64,000 nucleotides of DNA, taken from NCBI GenBank assembly GCA_039621445.1, contig CP154957.1, positions 19,856,714 to 19,920,713 of the forward strand. The letters run 5' to 3'. The stretch is from Euglena gracilis. Taxonomy: Eukaryota > Euglenida > Euglenophyceae > Euglenales. The position numbers and the translations under genes are program-made. Positions 1-12,389 of this stretch are shown here, piece after piece (positions within the stretch are counted from its first letter, which is position 1; the number at the start of each line of letters is the position of its first letter). A model generated the notes under the pieces. That model was not told the origin of the DNA, ran no database searches, and saw only the letters and a program-made list of their open reading frames with translations.

Positions 1-304
1 CGGCCCTGCCGAGGGGAGATTGGGACTGGCCCAATTCAGTGAAGGGGTTCGGTGGTTGGAATGTTCCCAACATGCTTCCTTTTAACACCTCCGGAGGGCA
101 AGGTTCCTTATAAGGAGGGGGCTGTACAGCTGTAAGGCTGTTTGGGGCGGAGGAAGAGACCGTGGGGGGGGGTCGATATAACCCGGTCTGGGGGAGCAAC
201 ACAAGAGCACTGGTGTAAGGGGTCCCTGGCCACTCACCACGCAAACTGGGCCAGAGGCGAAGTTAGCCGGGCATAGACAGACAAGAAGACTCAGTGCAAC
301 TGAG
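1..304. other. Non-genic stretch, nothing recognised
   Basis: Short frames are open on both strands, but they run through G/C homopolymers and show no domain, splice signal or start context. I see no gene or RNA here. Confidence 0.4.
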
Positions 305-688
305 GGGGAGGGGAGTTCGATATAGGGAGGATGTGCGGGGTTTAAGGGGGGGTGGACCGGGGGGACAGACCCCCCCCCCCCAACTGCCAAGGGGGGTCCG
401 GACCGACCATGGGGGAGTACCCCGGACCGCCCTCCAAAGGTCAAAATTTTCCTTCCGGTGCTTTGCACCAAATATTTTTTGCACTTTGACAAATTTCTGC
501 CTAAAAAGTGCCAAAATCGCACTTTTGATTGTTTAGGGGGGTCGTAAATATTCGGCCCGGCGCTTTGCGCCGGGCCCGAAAATCAGTCGGCCGGCCCGCT
601 TTATTGTGTAGGTGGGGGGGGTGTCCCCCCTCCTGTACCGGGGGGGGGGGGTCCGACCCACCCCACCTGCCTTTATGTCGAAGCCTGG
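305..688. mobile_element. Degenerate copy of the hAT-like family (see 10966-12381 and 41049-41400)
   Basis: The left side has a TTCGATATAGGGAGGATG motif and the right side a decayed counterpart, CCTTTATGTCGAAGCCTG. These correspond to the inverted ends of the intact copies. Between them lies the family's GC palindrome (cggcgctttgcgccg, about 558-572) followed by a long G-rich tract. Flanking target duplications are not recognisable, so the ends are approximate. Confidence 0.5.
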
Positions 689-3600
689 CGGGGGGGGGGG
701 GGGGGTTGCCCGGACCGACCCCTGAGGGGGGGGGGGGGGCACCCAGAACCCCCACCCCACCGACCCACCCAATCCTGGCACGGGACCTCGAACGAGTACC
801 CCAAGGCTGGGACAACAGTGTCAGCCAGTCCATCACCAGTCAGAAGTCCCAGCCCAAGGCTTCTGTTTATGTCAGAAGGCCGCCCCCGAGGGGAAGGGGC
901 TGGTGGTTCCGGGCCAGACGACAGGGTGTGGGGGGGGGCGAACAAGGGTTCCGGCGCCAAGCACTGAAAAATATTCAGATGGCCCGGTTTGTTTGCCCCC
1001 ACCCCGTCCCTGGCCCTTGAGGCAGCTTCGTCCCCCCCACGGCAGGCCCGTGCCCCCAGCCGCCGGGGTCCTGTGGCCCGTCCCTGCCGCTGCTGGTCTG
1101 TTTCGCGTGCGGGCAAATGCCTGCACGATGGCCGCGGTTGGCCCGCCCCATGGCCCCTGGTTGGATTACACCCCCCAAATGCTCCAATTGCTCTGGAGGA
1201 TATCCCCAGAAGGTTTCTTTTTGCATTGCCAGTTGAGAACGTTGAAAAGATCCTTCTGTGCAGGGGGGGGGGGGCGTTTTGGCCCCAATTTTCCCCCAAG
1301 ACCATAATAAATTGTAAATTTTTTGTCATTTTTTGTATTTCTTGCTCAACAAAATGCTTATTTGCATGCAAAATGGAAAATTTTCCTCGGCAGAGCCGAA
1401 GTTTTTTCTTTCAAAGTCCTCTCCAGTGGAAAAGAGTACATCCCGGGTATCCTGTCGCCTGTCCAGAAAGCTGAAAATTTTCCTGACCTCCCTTCAGTTT
1501 CGAGGAGGGAGGGGGTGGATCACACCCCCCCTCCATGGCGTTGCGAGGGAGTCCAACCCCCCCCCCCTCATGGCTCCCATGTGTCTCTGGTGGTGGGGGG
1601 GGGTCGACCTTTTCCCCCATTCGGGTTTCAGGACAAATTTTCCTTCGGCACTTTTTGGTGCCAAAGAAATTTTCCCTTCCAAGGTACTATGGCGGTGGGA
1701 GTCCATGCCCTGCCACTTCCGCTTCCTTCGGCTGATTGCCATTTTGGTGGGGGGGGGGGGCGGCTGCCCGTGCACCAGCAACCCTTTGGCTGACCCCTGC
1801 TGTCATGGCCGAGGAAGGACTGACTGGTGTGTTAGTGTGTGTCCCCTTCCTCTGCCACCCCTCACCCCCAGGTTCCTGTGGGCCTTCGGTGGCGCCCCAT
1901 TGGGGCACCTCAGCAGCCCCTGGGGAAACGCAGCGCTCCAACCCTGTAGCATATGGCAGTCGGGGCCCCTCACTGGTGGTTGGTGGGCCCAGATTTCCCC
2001 CGGGGTGTCCATTTGTTGGCTTCTGAGGTGGTCAACTTCATTCTGCGTTTTGATGATTTGGTGCCCTCCTCGTCTAGGTCATTTGGCCGAAGTCTTGTTT
2101 GCATTCCAGCCTCATCTTGGAGGTTCGATTCTCACCAAGGAACAAAATTAGTTCGACACAAGAGTTGGCCAAGTTTTGGGGAACAAATTTCACCTGGTTT
2201 GGTTAAATGAATGCGCATCCTTGTGCACCTTGTCTTTTGTACCCATCGTAGATCCAATACACACCTGCTTGACCCCCCTGGTGGTGATGGGTTTCCGGAC
2301 TCCCTCCCTCCCCCCCCGGAGGTGCACAATAAAAGGTGGTGTGTGTGTGTGTGTGTGTGCGTGGGTGGGTTTCTAAAATAAAGTTAGAGTGGGTTTGGGT
2401 CGGGAAAAAGTACCCACCCGGGGGTCATTAAGTGAATTTGTGGTTTTCATTTAAGAAAACTCAACCCCCCAAAAAGGCGAAAAAAGGAAAAGGAGAGCCG
2501 AAGGCAAAATATCATTGGAATGGGAATGAGCAAAATCAACCAAAATGCTCTATTTCTGTATGTTCTCCTCCGTTTACCTGGTTTTGAAGGTTTTTTTAAA
2601 AAGTAAATTGCAGTCTTTTGCAGTGCATTTCTTTCCATTTTTAACCTCTCCATGTGCCCCCCCCCCTTCCTCCAGCTGGAGGTCGAAGAAAATGACCATT
2701 TGAAGACAACGATGCCCAGGCAGACCTGGGCTGGGAACCAAAACCATCTTCCCAAAGGGGGGTGCCTGGGCACCTCGTCGCACAAAGGCACTCCCCTCCC
2801 CCTGGTTTGTTTCCAGGAAGTCAAGAACATTGGTGAAGCCATGGCAATGTCTGTGTTGTCTGTTTGTTGTCCTCAACGGCATCGCCAGGAAAGCTGGAGC
2901 CTGCGTCATGCAGTGGGCTTGGTCCTTTCTGTCATCGGTTGACCTTTGTTACGGCATAGCTACATTTCTTTTGGCCCGTTGTTCGAATTTTGCTTATGTA
3001 TGACTCGTTCTGAACGCTCTATCGCTTCTGTCTGTTCTCCATATTCACCCGGATCACCTCCCCCATACGATGCATCCCCACCCCACTCTTCTGCTGACTG
3101 GATATTTTTTTTCAATAAAGAAACAAACTGGAGCACAAAGTGCACCCCCCCCCCCAAATTTACAATCTTGCATGGTATTCAACGGCACTCTATTTTTTTC
3201 AATTCAGTGGCGTCTAAAGGCTCAAAAAGAGCGGAAGGTTCTACGTTTGAGCCTCTCTTTGATTTTCTTTGAGTGGTAAATGGGGGCGCTGGAAGGATGG
3301 GATCAAACCATTTTAATGTCTATGCAAAAGTGCATATCATCTTGCTTGTTGCATGGATGAATGCAGGTTTTTTTGCTGCCGCCTCCCTCCGCTCCAGACG
3401 CTTCCCGAGTCAGAACAGTCTCTCTCCCGAGCAGTGCCCTGAAAGCGATGGCGAGGCTCCCCCAGGCACCGCTTCCCGTGCACCGGTTTGGAGGTAGGGG
3501 CAGCTTACCCATCGTCTTCTTCTTCTTCTTCCGCTTCCCTCATCGTCGTCCTCCTCTTCCTCTGCCCCCCCCCCCCTTCCAACGACGGCCAAGTCTGACC

Positions 3601-3689
3601 CCCTCTGTGCTGTGACCTTTTCTTCCAACCTCCTGTCAGCACATCCCCCTCTGTGGTTCTTTCATCGACCACAAAGCATTGACCCCCCC
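689..3689. other. Non-genic, G/C-homopolymer rich
   Basis: No convincing gene. Long C and G runs are interspersed with AT-rich sequence. One weak exon-like spot begins at 2676 on the plus strand, after a pyrimidine-rich tract ending CCTCCAG, and reads LEVEENDHLKTTMPRQTW. No partner exon could be joined to it, so I do not call it. A TG repeat lies at about 2338-2360. Confidence 0.4.
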
Positions 3690-3830
3690 CCAGGCACTTG
3701 GTTCCCTTCCGATGCAAACTTGCCCCCCCCCCCCCGATCACTGGCTTCCGGCCTTAATTGTGACCACGGCCCGCCGACATTCTTAAGATGCAAGCTCGGC
3801 CCCGAGGTTGGCCCCTGGCCTCACCTGGAA
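3690..3830 (+). repeat. Degenerate copy of a small inverted-repeat element (family M)
   Basis: It shares, in order, the CAGGCACTTGG, ATGCAAACTTG, CATTCTTAAGATGCAA and GGTTGGCCCCTGGCCT segments found in the intact copy at 4391-4615. C runs separate them and the outer ends are eroded. Confidence 0.5.
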
Positions 3831-4390
3831 TAATGGGTCATAGCCATAAATCTAGTCCGGATTGGACCGAAGCAAACCATAATCGGATCTTGAGAACTGC
3901 AGCAACAAATTTGATTGCCTTCTCACCTTTTTTGGAGACCACTGGCATGCTGACTAGAACCTTGGTTGCGACGTATACAAATTGCGCAGAGCGATTTTGG
4001 CATTTTGAAGAGAACATGCCGTGCTTGGCGTGGCATCAAAAGAACCTCATGGACGTGCACAACGAAGCGGTACAGCGGTGCAGTCTGCATGGTGGCGCTC
4101 TCCAACCATTGCCTGATATGGGAGTCCAGCAAGGAGGAGAATAAAAAATTTTAAAAAATTTAGGAGTAATGACTTTTGCGACCAGCTTGGGTGCTGATTT
4201 TTTTCAACTGAGTGTAAGTTCAGTACCCACCCACAAATGGGCACATGACTGGACAGCCTCACACTCCCAATGGCCAATTTTGAGGCCGCACCTTCAAAGT
4301 GTTCCCTCTTGACAAAGTTCCTTTTTGGAACTGGCTTTAGAGTATTTTTTTTCGCGGCTTTCTGATTTTGGTTCATCTTGTTCACTGGTG

Positions 4391-4615
4391 GGTACCTCCC
4401 CCCCCCCCCCCCCCCCGGGCGCTTGGCCCCCCCCGGGCGCTTGGCCCCCCTCCTCCTTACATGCAAACTTGGCCCCCCTACAGTTGGCCTTAGGCCTTTT
4501 GTACATGGCCGCCAAAATTCTTAACATGCAAACTTGGCCCCCCTAAGGTTGGCCCCCTGGCCTTACCTTCAATCATGGCCCGGGCCAAGCGCCCGGGGGG
4601 GGGGGGGGAGGTACC
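4391..4615 (+). mobile_element. Short inverted-repeat element (MITE-like), family M
   Basis: A 225-bp unit starts with GGTACCTCC, a long C run and GGGCGCTTGG. It ends with the reverse complement of that block (CCAAGCGCCC, a G run, GGAGGTACC). The interior has two copies of an ATGCAAACTTGGCCCCCC segment and an AAAATTCTTAACATGCAA segment. It has no coding capacity. Related copies are at 13432-13630, 9908-10000 (inverted) and 3690-3830. No target duplication is certain, so the superfamily is unknown. Confidence 0.7.
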
Positions 4616-5336
4616 TTTATGCACCCCCTGCTTTCGGTGGCTGAGAGGCGCGGCTGTCTGTCGCACGCCAGCCCCCGTCCGTGGCCTATCGCCCCTGTCC
4701 CGGGGCACGTGCAGCAATTGTGTGCCCAGACTCCCCCTCGAATCCTCCGCCTGGGCTGCAATGACGCAGGGCCAGGTTGGCAATCCCCCCAACCATTGGC
4801 AGGTTTGGAAGGGGTTTGGAAGCAGGGTTGGGCTGCTGGGAGGGCGGTTCGCTCACCTGAAGTTGTCCCGGGCAAAGGGGCTGGATGGACAGAGTTCCCA
4901 AACGTTGGCCATTGGAACAACAAAAAGAAACAGGAGCCAAGTGCTCTGTAGCTCAAGAGGATCTGTATAGGTTTCGTAATTGAATAATGAGGGTTAATGG
5001 CACAAGAAGTGACGTGTTGCATTCCTTTGTGCCAGTGATTTCCAATCCCCCAATTCAGAACTGGGTCTTACTTTTGGGTCCATTGTTGGAAACCTCCAGG
5101 GGGTGGTCTTATGCTTGGGGATTTTCGGATTTTTGTTTGACCGACCCAGGCCCCCAAAAATATTATTTTCGAGTTCACTGATTTTCCCTCCGGGCTTTGT
5201 GTTGGGGTTTTGGTATTGCACATGGTTTTTGGGTCTCAAAGATCCCCCAATATCACAATTTTCATCATTTTGTTCTTAAAATTTCATTTTGAGCAATTTT
5301 TCAGGGTTTTCTTTTTACACCACCAATCACCTCCAG

Positions 5337-5475
5337 TGACAAATCCTGACAAATTCCAACAATTTCTGACAAATCCTGTCAAATCACAACACTTTTTTTT
5401 GGATCTCTGGAGGTTTGGGTTCCAACAAGTCCTGACAAATCCCGAAAAATCCCAACAAATCCTGAATTTTTTGTG
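5337..5475 (+). repeat. Degenerate short repeats with core GACAAATCC
   Basis: The motif CTGACAAATCC/CCAACAAATCC recurs at intervals of 10-40 bp. The same motif reappears at about 6105-6150 and 15285-15312, so it is a dispersed element component, not a private microsatellite. No gene is associated. Confidence 0.55.
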
Positions 5476-5574
5476 AATTCATTGTGGCTGAAGCACCCCA
5501 AACAGGAACGTTATGGTTTCTTTGCTTTTTTTTTGTTTGTGCCCTTTTTGCCTTTTTCTTGCTTAGAAGTAACT

Positions 5575-6060
5575 AAACGCGTCGAAAGTGACAGAAAGCG
5601 ACCAAAAGTGACCAAAGAAGTGGACAAAGCTGACAAGTGGGCAAAGTGGGCAAAAAGAAGGCCAAAAGTGGCCGAGCGCGGCAAAAGAAGTGGCCAAAGG
5701 TGGACAAGAGTGGCCAAACATGGCCAAAGGTGGCCAAAAGTGGACAAAAGTGGTCAAAAGCATTAAAAGCAAAAAAAACTGGAAGCAGCCAGAAGTGGCC
5801 ACACGAGGTTTAAAATGGCCAAAAGAAGGCAAAAAAAGTGGACAAAAGCCGCAAAAAAAAGAGGCCAAAAGAGGCAAAAAGAAATGGGCAACAGTGCTTA
5901 AAACTGCATCGTATGTCTGTGGATAAATGCCCATTTTTATTGGCATACCCCCTCCCTATGACCTGCTATTTGCCGGCCAGGGCCGCCAGGGCAGACCAGG
6001 GTCAGAGCCCGTTGGAGCACCAAAATAGGAAAGTGACCACAGGACATTCCAACACAGGGC
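5575..6060 (+). repeat. Degenerate GTGGCCAAA repeats and partial hAT-like element core
   Basis: Irregular 8-10 bp repeats of the type AGTGGCCAAA are followed by a GGGCCGCCAGGGCAGACCAG stretch and GAGCACCAAAATAGGAAAGTGACC. The last two match the right side of the element at 10966-12381 (about 12292-12332), and the repeats match its interior in inverted orientation (11700-12180). This looks like a decayed relative. Confidence 0.55.
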
Positions 6061-6149
6061 ATTCACCTCGGATCGAACCCTTCCAAAATTATGTTGGCCG
6101 GGACAAATCCCAACAAATCCTGACAATTACTGACAAATGCGGACAACAC

Positions 6150-7879
6150 CGCTGAGATACCAAGTGCCTGGAGGCGCTTGAGCAGGTGCATTTGGACAGG
6201 TCAGGTTCGTTTCAAGGAGTACGGCCTGTGGTGGGGGTGGGACTACTCCCGGACAACAAATTGGTGGTGGAAGGGAAGAATTCAGGGGTAGTCTCTGGCA
6301 GGGGTTGCTGCTGAGTGGCAGTGCGGTGTGGTGGTGAGTGTGGTACCAAATATTGGTTGATTTGTACAGGTTTGCATAATTTCATCGTTGTCACATATTT
6401 GCATTTGATTGGGATTTTGATAGGTGCATATAAAAATTTTTGCAGAGCATTAAACATAACAAAAAAAAAAAAGCATGCTTTGATTTTTTTGTTTTTTTTT
6501 TTGAGAAGAGATCTTTGGTTTTCCCACCAATTTGGTCTTGCCTGCCCCCCCCCCCCAACACTTCAGGGGTCAGTCTCTGGGGCAGAGTCTGCCGGTGCAT
6601 TTGCTGAGGGCCGAGGGCCGGCTTGGCATGGACGGTGCTGGCGTGCAGGGCGGTGTACAGTAGCCGGCCCTGAGTCTTCCTGGTGGTTTCTTACCACTGC
6701 GAAGGCGCCTCCCATCAAGGTGGCATCTCGATGTCACATGCATTTGCAATTAATAAAACAAGAAGAAAGTTTGCCATCGTCTCCCACCGACAGACCATGG
6801 TGATGGATTGTCGCCCATCACTACAGGATTTTGCCACCAGGATTTTTGCTTTGAGTTGAGCCAGGCCTCATATGAGGGTCAGGCAAGACCAAAAATAGCA
6901 AAAAATTTCTTTCAATGGTGCGCGCCGGAAAACGAACAAAAAATGCTTTTTTGCCTGACCTTTGAGCATTTTGCACATTTCTGATGTCTTGGTGTTTTCC
7001 ATGTAAAAATATTTGAAAAAGAAGCATCTTTGGATTTTTTGAAGAAAAATCAAGGATTTTCCACCAATTTCGGGCTGGTCTCAGCCCTTTGCCCATCCAT
7101 TGAGTTTCGAGGTCAAGGGGAGGGGTTCCAACCCACGCCCCCCCCCCCCCTCCGTGTTGGGAGGGGGGTCCGGACCAACCCCCCCCCCCTCAAGGTTTCC
7201 CATGCATCCCTGAGGGTTGGTGAAAAGACGCCTGTCCATTCATAACACTCATGGGCACGCTATCACCCAGCCCCAGAGTTGGTGGTTTGTTGTTGCCAAA
7301 CATTCTTCTTTGGGGTGTGAAATCAGACACCTGAGTCCTGTGTTCTTGAGCAATCTTTCCAGGGCGGCATTGGGTGATGGGACAGAGGTTGGGGGCGCTG
7401 TCTTCCCACAGCCCATTGCCCCATTGGAGTGTCTCACCCCCTGTCCTGCTGACCGTCTGGCCCTCCAGGGGGCAGCCTGCTGCCTCCTGCTGTGGTGGTG
7501 AGTATGCTTTGATTTTTCACAGGGCTCCTTTGGAATAACCTGACCTCCCTCCTGGGCTAAATGTTTTCGTCCATTTACACCGGTGTTTTTGGGATTAAAG
7601 GGAGTGGAAGGCACAGGAAAGCGAGACGAAAAACCCAATAAATTTTTCTGACCCGAAAAAGCCCAGTCTCAGCGCAATTTTAGGAGAAGAAGCATTCAGG
7701 GGCAACGCCTAACCGAAACGCATTCCCCCTGAATAATAGCCCCATTGGAGGTTATTCACAACATAAAATCAACTGTCGACTCCCAGGTGGGGGAGGGGTC
7801 CCAACCCCAAATTTGGGGGGCTGTCAGCAGAACATCCGCAACGTGGTCCAGTGCCGAAGGCATCAGACAGTGACAGAGG
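6150..7879. other. Non-genic stretch, nothing recognised
   Basis: No exon with matching splice signals and no repeat with clear borders. Only short frames and C/G runs are seen. Confidence 0.4.
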
Positions 7880-7914
7880 GGATTCACCAATCCCTTTGGG
7901 GGATTGGTGAATCC
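7880..7914. repeat. Perfect 15-bp-arm hairpin
   Basis: GGATTCACCAATCCC is followed after about 5 bases by its exact reverse complement. It is isolated, with no T tract and no flanking gene, so it is not called a terminator. Confidence 0.8.
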
Positions 7915-8726
7915 AAGGAAATGCGGAGCCCATCAAATCTATTGCAGGGGAACAATCTGGTATTCTCACTGACCCTTAAATGCTGCTGGGTTTCAAGGAA
8001 ACGGGCCCCAATTGACTGAGGCCCTCAACATCATCATTGTGGTCATGACCCAGTGTTCCAAAGGACCAGATGGAAAAAGGTCCAATGGTTGCAAATTTGC
8101 TAAACGGAACAGAAGTGATAAAGTTGAAAGCACTGTCGAAAATCGACACAATGCTAGTTTTCATTTAGAATGTGGATGCAAAAAAACCTGCACATTTGAC
8201 ACGTCTCACATGGTGCATTTGGTGCAGAACATGCAGTGCATGCGGTGTAGCAGCATCCCTCATGGTGTTGGCGGGGGGGCATGGGCAAATCGATGGCAAG
8301 CCATACGCACCCGCTCACCGACTGATCCATTGCTGGAAGCGGCATGTCGGCCCTTGGAGGTGACTATATAAACGCACCACCCGGCCCCAGGCTGTCCGTG
8401 CATTCCTGAAAGGCGCTCGATAGCTTTTCTTCTTCGCCACCCTGGTTTCATTTCAGTGTGGCGGGAAGAGCCAGGGGGAACCAAGGTCCTTTTTTTTTCC
8501 TCCAAAAAGGACCCATTGTCCCAACTCGGCTCCAACTGGGGTGAGGTGGGGGAAAGCAAGCGGGAAATATGCACTGTGCAGTTTTTTTTTGCAATTTTCC
8601 TTTTGGTGGGATAGGATTTTTTGGGGGATTTTTTTTGGAAGTGTACTTTTTATTTTGCCCGCAACAGCAAATTCGTACACATCAAATGTTTTTTTCATTG
8701 TATGGGCAGTATTGTGCAGTTCTCCC

Positions 8727-8727
<1 letters not shown>

Positions 8728-8761
<34 letters not shown>

Positions 8762-8795
8762 GTGTTTGTGTGGGTGTGTGTGTGTGTGTACATGC
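8728..8795. repeat. TG microsatellite
   Basis: TG dinucleotides interrupted by single TTTG units. Cys/Val-only frames across it are artefacts. Confidence 0.9.
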
Positions 8796-9028
8796 GTGCA
8801 TGGGTGCGTGCCTGCGTGGTGTGGGTTGATCACCCAGGTGAGCCAGCCCAGTGTCGCTTCCGCAGCTTGCTCACTCTGCAGATCGCTTGAGACTTTGTCG
8901 TCGCCCTCGCCCTTGCCTCGCCCAGCACCTCCCCTGGGAGGTCCACCCAGGCGCTGATGGCTGGCTGGTGACGTGGCGTGTGCAGCCACCAATCCAGATG
9001 CCATGGCCGCACGCAGGAGGACACACAC

Positions 9029-9030
<2 letters not shown>

Positions 9031-9073
<43 letters not shown>

Positions 9074-9092
9074 CGCGTGTGTGTGTGTGTGT
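9031..9092. repeat. GT microsatellite with an internal GC block
   Basis: About 30 GT dinucleotides with a central (GC)n segment. The alternating purine-pyrimidine composition could adopt Z-DNA. Confidence 0.9.
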
Positions 9093-9907
9093 TTCATTGT
9101 TTGCGTATTTTCCTGGCAAAATTTTGAGGTTTAAATGATTTCAATTTCAAATATTCCCCTCTGACCAAACGTTTCGATTTTTCTGTCATTTTAAATGCAA
9201 ACAAAAAGTTTTTTTTGCTTCTTTTTAAGTCAGGAAGACCCCCGGGGGGGGGGGTCCTGGCCAGAGACCCGGCTATGAGTTTCGGCACAAAGCACAAAAT
9301 TTTTTTTGGGAAATGCCCTCAGACGGTCCGATTTTGGTCCCCCCCCCCCAGGGCCTGCCCCGAGCTGGGTGGGTGGGTGGGGGGGGACCACCCCGGGGGG
9401 GGGGTCCTAAAAAAAGACTGGTCGCCATAGCTGGCGTTTTTCGTGAGTCAGATATTCCCCTTGAACTCAAAAACCCATGCAAAATTGCCAATATTGGTCA
9501 CTTTTCATCAATTTTCTTATCCAAACCATCCAAAATTTCCCTTGTGACTTTGGGGAAAAAAGACCGAGATAAAAAGGTGGAAAAATTTTCACCCAGGACT
9601 CTCAATGGCGTATTTTTTTCAAAATTCAAAGAACGTGTTTTTTTGGTTTTAAACAAGCAAAGCCAGAGGCCAACTTTAGCGGGGCCAACTTTGGAGGAGG
9701 AAAGGGTCCCAAGTGCCTGGGAGGGGAGGTGACCACAAAATAGCGTCGCCCCGTTTTTTCAAAACAAATTCAAAATGGCGTTGGTGATTAAACCCAAAAG
9801 AAGCCACCCTTTCTTCCCCGCAGCGAGGGGTGGGCACAACAACCAGCAACCTGGAATCCTGTCCCGGACCAATCGCCTGGTGGGGGGGGGGATGAGGGAC
9901 ACCTCCC

Positions 9908-10000
9908 ACAGGCACTTGGCCAGAGCCATGATTGAAGGGAAGGCCAGGGGGCCAGCTTTGCATGTTTAGAATTTTGGCGGGCCATGCGCAAAACAAGGTC
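9908..10000 (-). repeat. Partial inverted copy of family M element
   Basis: Read on the minus strand it follows the 4391-4615 element: AAAATTCTAAACATGCAA, GGCCCCCTGGCC, TTCAATCATGG and CCAAGTGCC in order. The internal segment between the two ATGCAA boxes is missing. Confidence 0.6.
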
Positions 10001-10326
10001 AAAAACTTTAAAACTGGGGGGGGCAAGATCGCAAGTCAAGGCTGAACGCCAACTGTAGGGAGGTTTGGTTTGTTCCCCAATCGGCCGTTCATCGAGGCCT
10101 GTCCTCCTTCGCATGACCCCCCCGTCGTTCCCCGTGATGGCAACACTGCCTGCGGGGAGGGCGGCCTGTATATAGCCCCCAGGGCGGTTTGAGGGGTCCA
10201 TCCTACATGTCCTAGAGGTCCATCCATCATGCATGCAACCCCTGTAAAAGCCCCGGTGATGAGTTTTCGAGAGTGGGTGAGTGGGTTCGGAATGCTGGAC
10301 CCAGGCTTCTTTTTAAGTCAGAAGAC

Positions 10327-10409
10327 ACCCCCCCCCCCCGGGGGGGGGGGGGGGGGGGGGGGGGGGGCGGGCCGGCGCCCCCCCCCCCCCCCCCCCCGGG
10401 GGGGGGGGT
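10327..10409. repeat. C-run/G-run compound palindrome
   Basis: Two long C runs alternate with two long G runs around a GGGCCGGCGCC core. The segment is almost pure G and C and could fold on itself. Run lengths in such sequence are also prone to sequencing error. Confidence 0.8.
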
Positions 10410-11263
10410 CCCACGCTGGAGGCGCCAGGTATACCTTTTCGGCGCGAAGCGCCGAAAATTTTTGAAAATTGCCTTTAACGGGCCCAATTTTGGGGGGGGG
10501 ATCCCCCCAGGGGGTCCCGCGCCACCCTGGGTGGGTGGGGACCCCCCCCCCCCCCGAGGGTCTTAAAAAGAAGGCTGGCTGGAGACCGAGTTGGACAGAC
10601 CTTCGAGGTTGGCCGATTTCGGGTGGCTTTGGGTTGGTATGGGCACAAACTTGACTGCAGCCCCCACCCAGCCGGGCTGCAGACCCCCTCCAAGTCAATA
10701 AAGTTGGGGCCAGCAGGCAAATCCATCCTGGATTGAACAAAGAACTTTCGGCGCAAAGGACCGAAAAAACTCTGAATTGGGAAGTGAGGTGAGGAATTGG
10801 GGGTTTTTTCACCTGAAAGATTTGGCTGAAAAATCCCAACTTCCAGAACCCCGAAAAACAACAAAAAGGCGTAAATGCACTGCATTTTTTGTCATTTTTC
10901 AGGTACCTGCCGGGTCCATTCCCCCTGGACCTCCCCTCCCCCCCCCCGCCCGTGGGGGGTCCAACCAGGGTTCGAAAGAAGGAGGGCGTACATGGTTTAG
11001 GTGGGGGGTGTCCCGGGACCCCCCAAAAAGGGTCAATTTTTTCCTCTGGCGCTTTGTGCCGAAATTTTTTTGCATTTTTGGCAAATTTTTGCCCCAAAAG
11101 TGCCCAAAATGGCACTTTTCGTCATTTTGGGGGGTCAAAAATTTTCGGCCCGGCGCTTTGCGCCGGGCCGAAAATCTGTCACCCGGACCGCGCCACTGTT
11201 TAGGTGGGGGGGGGTGTCCCCCCCCCCTGGCCCGCAGGGGGGGGGGTCCGGACCAGGCACCTA

Positions 11264-11400
11264 TGGCCGACCAGGGCCGACCAGGGCCGACCAGGGCCGA
11301 CCAGGGCCGACCAGGGCCGACTATGACTTTCAGGACCCCCGTAGGTGGGGGTTCCGACCAGGGCCGACCAGGGCCGACCAGGGCCGACCAGGGCCGACTT
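11264..11400 (+). repeat. Decamer array, unit GGCCGACCAG
   Basis: Perfect 10-bp repeats occupy 11264-11321 and 11352-11400, split by a 30-bp spacer. A variant unit (ccgaccgcag) is repeated at 11571-11617. The array lies just inside the inner inverted repeat of the hAT-like element. Confidence 0.9.
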
Positions 11401-12229
11401 GCATGTGATTGGCCGACCGAAGGGGAATGGATGAAGGAATTCGGCAGCTTTCCCTCTGGACCAAGCACCTCTGATGATGCTGGGCGGTTCTGGGCGATGC
11501 AGGACGATGCTGGCCCGGCAGCATCGACCACGGGTTACCGCGGGTTTCAGGACTGTCATAGGTGGGTTTCCGACCGCAGCCGACCGCAGCCGACCGCAGC
11601 CGACCGCAGCCGACCGCGCAACTTTTTTCTGATTGATGTCATTCTTTCAGTGAGCATGAGGAATTTTATCCCAGATTTTGAGGTTTTTCTGGCTCGTCTG
11701 GCTCATGTTGTCACTTTTGGCTACTTTTGGCCGCTTTTGGCCATTTAGGTCGCTTTTGTCCCCTTTTGGCCCATTTGTCACCATAATTCACCAATTTTGA
11801 CCTATTTTGACCATTTTTGGCCACTTTTTGCGCACTGCTTGTAATTTTGGGCCATTTTGTCCTGCTCTGGGGCCATTTTTGACCATTTAAAGCCATTTTC
11901 GACCTTTTTTTGTTATTTTGCCCATTTTTTTGGTCTCTTTTTGGTCCAATTTGACCATTTTTGAGCATTTTGTGCCAGTATATTGTATATTTTGAAGAAC
12001 TCAACCCATTTTTGGATAATTTCCCCACACATCTCCAGTTTTACACCCATTTTGGCCATTACGGATCAGTTTTTGCTAACTTGGGGGCCATTTGTCACTG
12101 ATTTGGCAAATATTGGGCTAATTTGGGTCAATATGCATATTTTATGGCATTTTGGCCATTTTACGCCCTTTTGGTAATTTTGGGTCATTTTTCACAATCT
12201 TTTTTTCTGTGACGGTACCCCCACCTATG

Positions 12230-12310
12230 GCCGACTATTTGCCGACCAGGGCCGACCAGGGCCGACCAGGGCCGACCAGGGCCGACCAGGGCCGACCAGG
12301 GCCGACCAGA
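12230..12310 (+). repeat. Second decamer array, unit GGCCGACCAG
   Basis: At least six perfect tandem copies sit near the right inner inverted repeat of the same element. They have the same orientation as the left array, so the two arrays are direct, not inverted. Confidence 0.9.
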
Positions 12311-12389
12311 GCACCAAAATGGGAAGTGACCATAGGTGCCTGGTCCGGACCACCCCCCTCCTCTCCTTATATCGAACCCTGGGTCCAAC

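Larger units (their letters stand above)
10966..12381. mobile_element. Non-autonomous hAT-like DNA transposon, 1416 bp
   Basis: The ends are inverted repeats: CAGGGTTCGAAAGAAGGAG on the left, and on the right CTCCTTATATCGAACCCTG. Both sides carry the identical 8-bp flank GGTCCAAC (10958-10965 and 12382-12389). An 8-bp target duplication with CAGGG...CCCTG ends is the hAT pattern. Inside are a GC palindrome near 11150-11170 and a second inverted-repeat pair (GGTCCGGACCAGGCAC at 11246; its complement ends at 12351). There are also arrays of a 10-bp repeat and AT-rich sequence built of GGCCATTTT-like units. No transposase is encoded, so movement would need a transposase from elsewhere. The same family has a 352-bp copy at 41049-41400. 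Confidence 0.85.

Noticed and set aside
3788-4144. 118-codon plus-strand frame
   Set aside because: Part of it lies in a decayed family M repeat, and no domain or splice context supports it.
7880-7914. Rho-independent terminator-like hairpin
   Set aside because: No T tract, no upstream gene, eukaryotic context.
10966-11748. Plus-strand open frame of about 320 codons overlapping this region
   Set aside because: It runs through the decamer arrays and G/C runs of a non-autonomous element, with no recognisable domain.
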